NCBI RefSeq assembly: GCF_017303295.1
Contig: NZ_JAFKOK010000011.1
Location: forward strand, 152,020-216,019
Length of the DNA: 64,000 bases
Source of the DNA: Rhodobacter sp. NTK016B
GTDB lineage: Bacteria; Pseudomonadota; Alphaproteobacteria; Rhodobacterales; Rhodobacteraceae
Reading direction: 5' to 3'
The position numbers and the translations under genes were made by a program. Numbering within the stretch: position 1 is the first letter of the stretch; each line of letters begins with the position of its first letter. Shown here piece after piece: positions 61,015 through 64,000 of the stretch. The notes beneath the pieces are model-generated. The model saw only the letters and a program-made list of their open reading frames with translations. It ran no database searches and was not told where the DNA came from.

Positions 61015-62622
61015 ATGGCTGCCCAGACGAAACCCCGTGTCCTCGTTTCCGACAAACTGTCCGAAACCGCCGTCCAGATCTTCCGCGACCGCGGCATTGA
61101 TGTCGATTTCGAGCCCAACCTCGGCAAGGACAAGGACAAGCTGCTCGAAGTGATCGGCCAGTATGATGGCCTCGCTATCCGCTCGAACACCAAGGTGACC
61201 GAGAAGATCATCGCCGCCGCGACCAATCTCAAGGTCATCGGCCGCGCGGGCATCGGGGTCGACAATGTCGACATCCCCGAAGCCTCGAAGAAGGGCATCA
61301 TCGTGATGAACACGCCCTTCGGCAACTCGATCACCACCGCCGAACACGCTATCGCGATGATGTTCGCAGTCGCGCGCCAGATCCCGGAAGCCAATGCCTC
61401 GACCCATGCCGGCAAGTGGGAAAAGTCGAAATTCATGGGTGTCGAGCTGTACAACAAGACGCTCGGCGTGATCGGCGCGGGCAATATCGGCGGGATCGTC
61501 TGCGACCGTGCGGTGGGCCTGAAGATGAAAGTCGTGGCTTACGATCCGTTCCTGTCGGACGAACGCGCGACGCAACTCGGCGTGACCAAGGTCGAGCTGG
61601 ACGAGCTGCTGGCGCGGGCCGATTTCATCACGCTTCACGTGCCGATGACCGACAAGACCCGCAACATCCTGTCGCGCGAGAACATCGCCAAGACCAAGAA
61701 GGGCGTGCGCATCATCAACTGCGCCCGCGGCGGTCTGGTCGATGAGGAAGCGCTGGCCGAGGCGCTGACCTCGGGGCATGTCGCCGGCGCCGCGCTTGAC
61801 GTCTTCGCGGTCGAACCCGCGACCGAGAGCCCGCTTTTCAACATGCCCAACGTGGTCTGTACGCCCCACTTGGGCGCCTCGACCACCGAGGCGCAGGAAA
61901 ACGTCGCCCTTCAGGTTGCCGAGCAGATGTCCGACTATCTGCTGACTGGTGCCGTGACCAATGCGCTGAACATGCCGTCGGTCACCGCCGAGGAAGCCGC
62001 CGTGATGGGGCCGTGGATCAAGCTGGCGGGCCATCTGGGCAATTTCGCAGGCCAGATGACCGAAGAGCCGGTGCGCGCGATCAACGTGCTCTATGACGGC
62101 GCGCCGTCGGGCATGAACCTGAAAGCGCTCGATTGCGCGGTGATTGCCGGGATCCTGAAATCGGCGAACCCGGATGTGAACCTCGTCTCGGCGCCGATCG
62201 TCGCCAAGGAACGCGGGATCAAGCTGTCGACCACCACGCAGGAAAAAGCGGGCGCCTTCGACGGCTATATCAAGATCACCGTGGTGACCGACAAGCGTGA
62301 GCGTTCGCTCGCGGGCACTGTCTTCTCGGACGGCAAGCCGCGCTTCATCCAGATCAAGGGCATCAATATCGACGCCGAGATCGGCGAGCACATGCTCTAC
62401 ACCACCAACGAAGACGTTCCGGGCATCATCGGCCTTCTGGGCGCTACGATGGGCAAGAGCGGCGTCAACATCGCCAACTTCACGCTGGGCCGCTCGGGCG
62501 TCGGCGAGGACGCGATCGCGCTGTTGTATCTCGATCAGGCGCTCGACCAGAAAGTCGTCGACACGCTGGAAGGCACGGGGATGTTCCAACAGGTTCGTCC
62601 GCTGAAGTTCGAGGTCGCCTGA
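61015..62622 (+). CDS. serA: D-3-phosphoglycerate dehydrogenase
   Basis: A 535-residue SerA of the long form. The Rossmann segment is LGVIGAGNIGGIVCDRAVGL, with NCARGGLVDEEALAEAL (catalytic Arg) and TPHLGASTTEAQENVA (catalytic His). The C-terminal ACT domain (HMLYTTNEDVPGIIGLLGAT) senses serine for feedback inhibition. It makes 3-phosphohydroxypyruvate, the first step of serine synthesis. ATG 61015 follows TCAGGAGCCCAGACC. Confidence 0.95.
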   Translation: MAAQTKPRVLVSDKLSETAVQIFRDRGIDVDFEPNLGKDKDKLLEVIGQYDGLAIRSNTKVTEKIIAAATNLKVIGRAGIGVDNVDIPEASKKGIIVMNTPFGNSITTAEHAIAMMFAVARQIPEANASTHAGKWEKSKFMGVELYNKTLGVIGAGNIGGIVCDRAVGLKMKVVAYDPFLSDERATQLGVTKVELDELLARADFITLHVPMTDKTRNILSRENIAKTKKGVRIINCARGGLVDEEALAEALTSGHVAGAALDVFAVEPATESPLFNMPNVVCTPHLGASTTEAQENVALQVAEQMSDYLLTGAVTNALNMPSVTAEEAAVMGPWIKLAGHLGNFAGQMTEEPVRAINVLYDGAPSGMNLKALDCAVIAGILKSANPDVNLVSAPIVAKERGIKLSTTTQEKAGAFDGYIKITVVTDKRERSLAGTVFSDGKPRFIQIKGINIDAEIGEHMLYTTNEDVPGIIGLLGATMGKSGVNIANFTLGRSGVGEDAIALLYLDQALDQKVVDTLEGTGMFQQVRPLKFEVA

Positions 62623-62652
62623 CCGCCCGTCCTTCAGACAATGTTCTTTGCG

Positions 62653-62679
62653 AAAGGCCCCGCTCGCGCGGGGCCTTTT
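62653..62679 (+). terminator. Rho-independent terminator of serA
   Basis: AAAGGCCCCGC-TCGC-GCGGGGCCTTTT, a long GC stem with a T-run, 31 bases after the serA stop. It clearly ends the serCA unit. Confidence 0.9.
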
Positions 62680-62686
62680 CGCTACG

Positions 62687-62713
62687 CGCGGTGCGTGCAA
62701 GCACGCACCCTAC
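62687..62713. repeat. REP-like GGTGCGTG repeat, copy 2
   Basis: GCGGTGCGTGCAAGCACGCACCCTACA, a near-perfect palindrome, matches copy 1 at 60919-60945 apart from the loop. It sits behind the serA terminator. Confidence 0.55.
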
Positions 62714-62804
62714 AAGCGACTGCCAAGCCCGGACCGGCGCGCGGTATCGCGGCCCGGGCGGGGGCTCTTGCCTTGGTGGGCTTGCTTTTGGCGGGGTGGG
62801 TACC

Positions 62805-62831
62805 GTGAGTATTTTCAGCAAAGTGAAAGGG
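62805..62831. repeat. GAGTATTT-type intergenic repeat, copy 2
   Basis: GTGAGTATTTTCAGCAAAGTGAAAGGG matches the reverse complement of 58625-58652 with few changes. It is a dispersed extragenic element of this genome. Confidence 0.6.
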
Positions 62832-62879
62832 CAGCGTGCCACCCGCGATCAGCTTCGGGCTTGATATGTTGGCGACCCC

Positions 62880-63824
62880 TTAGCGGGCCAGCCGGACGCC
62901 GCAATGGCCCGTCGAGCTGTCGGGCGTGTTATGGGTGCGCGAATGCACCTGATAGCGTTCGCAATAGCTGACATGGCACAGATACGAGCCGCCGCGGATC
63001 ACGTAGCCCGGCCCGTCTTCGGGCCCCTGTGGGTCGCGCGGCGGGAGTTTGCCCTGTGCCTGTGGCAGTGGACCGAACTTGGTCGCCGTCCATTCCCAGA
63101 CATTGCCGGTCATGTTGTGAAACCCGTAGGCGTTGGGCGGAAAGTGGTCGGCGGGGCAGGGGCCGATGAACCCGTCGTCGGCAGTATTGGTATTGGGAAA
63201 GTCGCCCTGCCAGGTGTTGTGGCGATGGCCCGAGGCGGGCACCAGATCGTTGCCCCAGGGAAAGCGCTTGCCCTTCAGCCCGCCGCGTGCGGCGAATTCC
63301 CATTCGGCTTCGGTCGGCAGGCGGGTGCCGGTGAACTCGGCCAGCGCCTGCGCGTCGAACCAGCTCAGATGCACCGCCGGATGGTCGGGCCGGTCGCGCC
63401 AGTCCGATCCCGGCCCGTCAGGCGCGGCCCAGCTTGCGCCCGCCACGGCGCGCCACCACGGTGTCTGCGGCGGGTGTTCGACCCAGCCCAGCGGATCGTC
63501 GAGGAACAGGTGGAAGACGAAGGACCAGCCCTCGGTCTCGGCCACGCTGCGATAGCCCGACTCTGCGGCGAAGGCGGCGAAGAGCCGGTTGGTGACGCTG
63601 GTGCGTCCCAATGCGAAGGGTGAGACGAAGACGCGGCGCGGTGGGCTGTCGAGGTCGTCGGGATAGCGACCGATCGCGGCGCCCATGTCGAAGAAGCCGC
63701 CTTTTACCGGGATCAGGCTGGCCGCTACGAGGGCGCGCAGGTCGTCCGAGGCCCGGCGCGCCAGCGCGGGCGCGGCGGTGGTGTTGCCCGAGCCCGACGG
63801 GGCGCAGCAGCTCTTGGCATCCAT
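62880..63824 (-). CDS. Formylglycine-generating enzyme (SUMF1 family)
   Basis: A 314-residue protein. It has a formylglycine-generating fold (GGFFDMGAAIGRYPDDLDSP, then RLPTEAEWEFAARGG and NMTGNVWEWT) and the catalytic pair in GGSYLCHVSYCERY, followed by RTHNTPDSSTGHCGVR as in human SUMF1. Such enzymes oxidise a Cys in sulfatases to formylglycine using copper and O2. An N-terminal SCCAPSGSG stretch recalls CCAP motifs in other members. No sulfatase is in the window, so its substrate lies elsewhere. Confidence 0.92.
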   Translation of the reverse strand: MDAKSCCAPSGSGNTTAAPALARRASDDLRALVAASLIPVKGGFFDMGAAIGRYPDDLDSPPRRVFVSPFALGRTSVTNRLFAAFAAESGYRSVAETEGWSFVFHLFLDDPLGWVEHPPQTPWWRAVAGASWAAPDGPGSDWRDRPDHPAVHLSWFDAQALAEFTGTRLPTEAEWEFAARGGLKGKRFPWGNDLVPASGHRHNTWQGDFPNTNTADDGFIGPCPADHFPPNAYGFHNMTGNVWEWTATKFGPLPQAQGKLPPRDPQGPEDGPGYVIRGGSYLCHVSYCERYQVHSRTHNTPDSSTGHCGVRLAR

Positions 63825-63874
63825 CCTGTCCTCCTTTTGGCACAGGGATGCACGCTGGCGGCGCGAAAGGCAAC

Positions 63875-63896
63875 GGGCGGCCCGATCGGACCGCCC
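63875..63896 (-). terminator. Hairpin downstream of the curlin-like gene
   Basis: GGGCGG-CCCGATCGGA-CCGCCC with an inner palindrome CCGATCGG, just after the curlin-like stop on the minus strand and before the FGE gene. Probable terminator without a clear T-run. Confidence 0.6.
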
Positions 63897-63923
63897 GCGC
63901 TCAGGTTCGGATGGGGAGGGGAT

Positions 63924-64000
63924 TTACCACCCGAACTGTACGGTTAGGCCTGTTTGTCCGCCGGACTGCGCGACGTGGGAGGTTGTGTTCTGTCCGAACT
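63924..64000 (-). CDS. Curlin-like amyloid subunit (C-terminal end, partial)
   Basis: The minus-strand frame ending at TAA 63924 reads FGQNTTSHVAQSGGQTGLTV then QFGW. The Gln-Gly-Asn and Q-x-G-G pattern is that of curlin repeats. Such proteins form extracellular amyloid fibres. Only the last 25 codons are in the window, so the identity is tentative. Confidence 0.6.
   Translation of the reverse strand, partial: FGQNTTSHVAQSGGQTGLTVQFGW

Overview
The window is a high-GC chromosomal segment whose gene content and codon use fit an alphaproteobacterium of the Rhodobacteraceae type. Indicators are the serB/serC/serA block with a candidate serC RNA motif, Liv-type and TRAP transporters side by side, a DUF849 enzyme, a curlin-like gene, and GAGTATTT-type intergenic repeats. 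Three zones can be told apart.

Zone 1 (1-10310) is a co-directional catabolic operon: the end of livF, then livH, livM, a DUF849/BKACE beta-keto acid cleavage enzyme, a complete TRAP transporter (dctP, hairpin, dctQ, dctM), a D-2-hydroxyacid dehydrogenase, a creatinase-like M24 protein, a gamma-resorcylate-decarboxylase-like amidohydrolase and a secreted alpha/beta hydrolase. The stretch 10311-12299 is decayed DNA that holds an MFS fragment abutting an IS481-family transposase remnant.

Zone 2 (12300-48423) is a tandem pair of integrative elements in the 3' end of a tRNA-Phe(GAA) gene. The intact tRNA is at 48349-48423 (minus). Direct repeats of its 3' part lie at 33087-33132 and 12300-12342. 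Element A (12.3-33.1 kb) carries a replication-type gene with internal palindromes, a MobC-like protein, two back-to-back HipBA modules with tandem operator-like palindromes, an operon of MBL-fold protein / E2-E1-JAB triple fusion / patatin phospholipase, a second MBL hydrolase, two large PLD-helicase proteins, a XRE/membrane-protein pair, excisionase-like genes and a frameshifted integrase. Element B (33.1-48.3 kb) carries a membrane protein, a RelA/SpoT-domain protein, an intact tyrosine integrase, an AlpA regulator, a Prim-Pol/helicase, small cargo genes, a DisA_N-like (diadenylate cyclase-type) protein, and a type II CBASS (DncV-like CD-NTase, Cap2, Cap3) with a divergent Cap15-type membrane effector.

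The most interesting signal is the element A operon at 18022-22598. It has the complete ubiquitin-like machinery of type II CBASS in one polypeptide, plus a CapV-like phospholipase, but no recognisable CD-NTase. An MBL-fold protein sits where the CD-NTase would be, and its C-terminus (-GYG) resembles that of the CdnA protein in element B (-RYG). Each gene overlaps the next by 8 bases.

Zone 3 (48424-64000) is core chromosome again: an EamA transporter; a flavin-dependent styrene-monooxygenase-like cluster (aldehyde dehydrogenase, GMC oxidoreductase, AraC, flavin reductase, small EthD-like protein, StyA-like oxygenase, LysR); a HerA-like ATPase; serB, serC and serA; a formylglycine-generating enzyme with its catalytic cysteine pair; and the last codons of a curlin-like gene.
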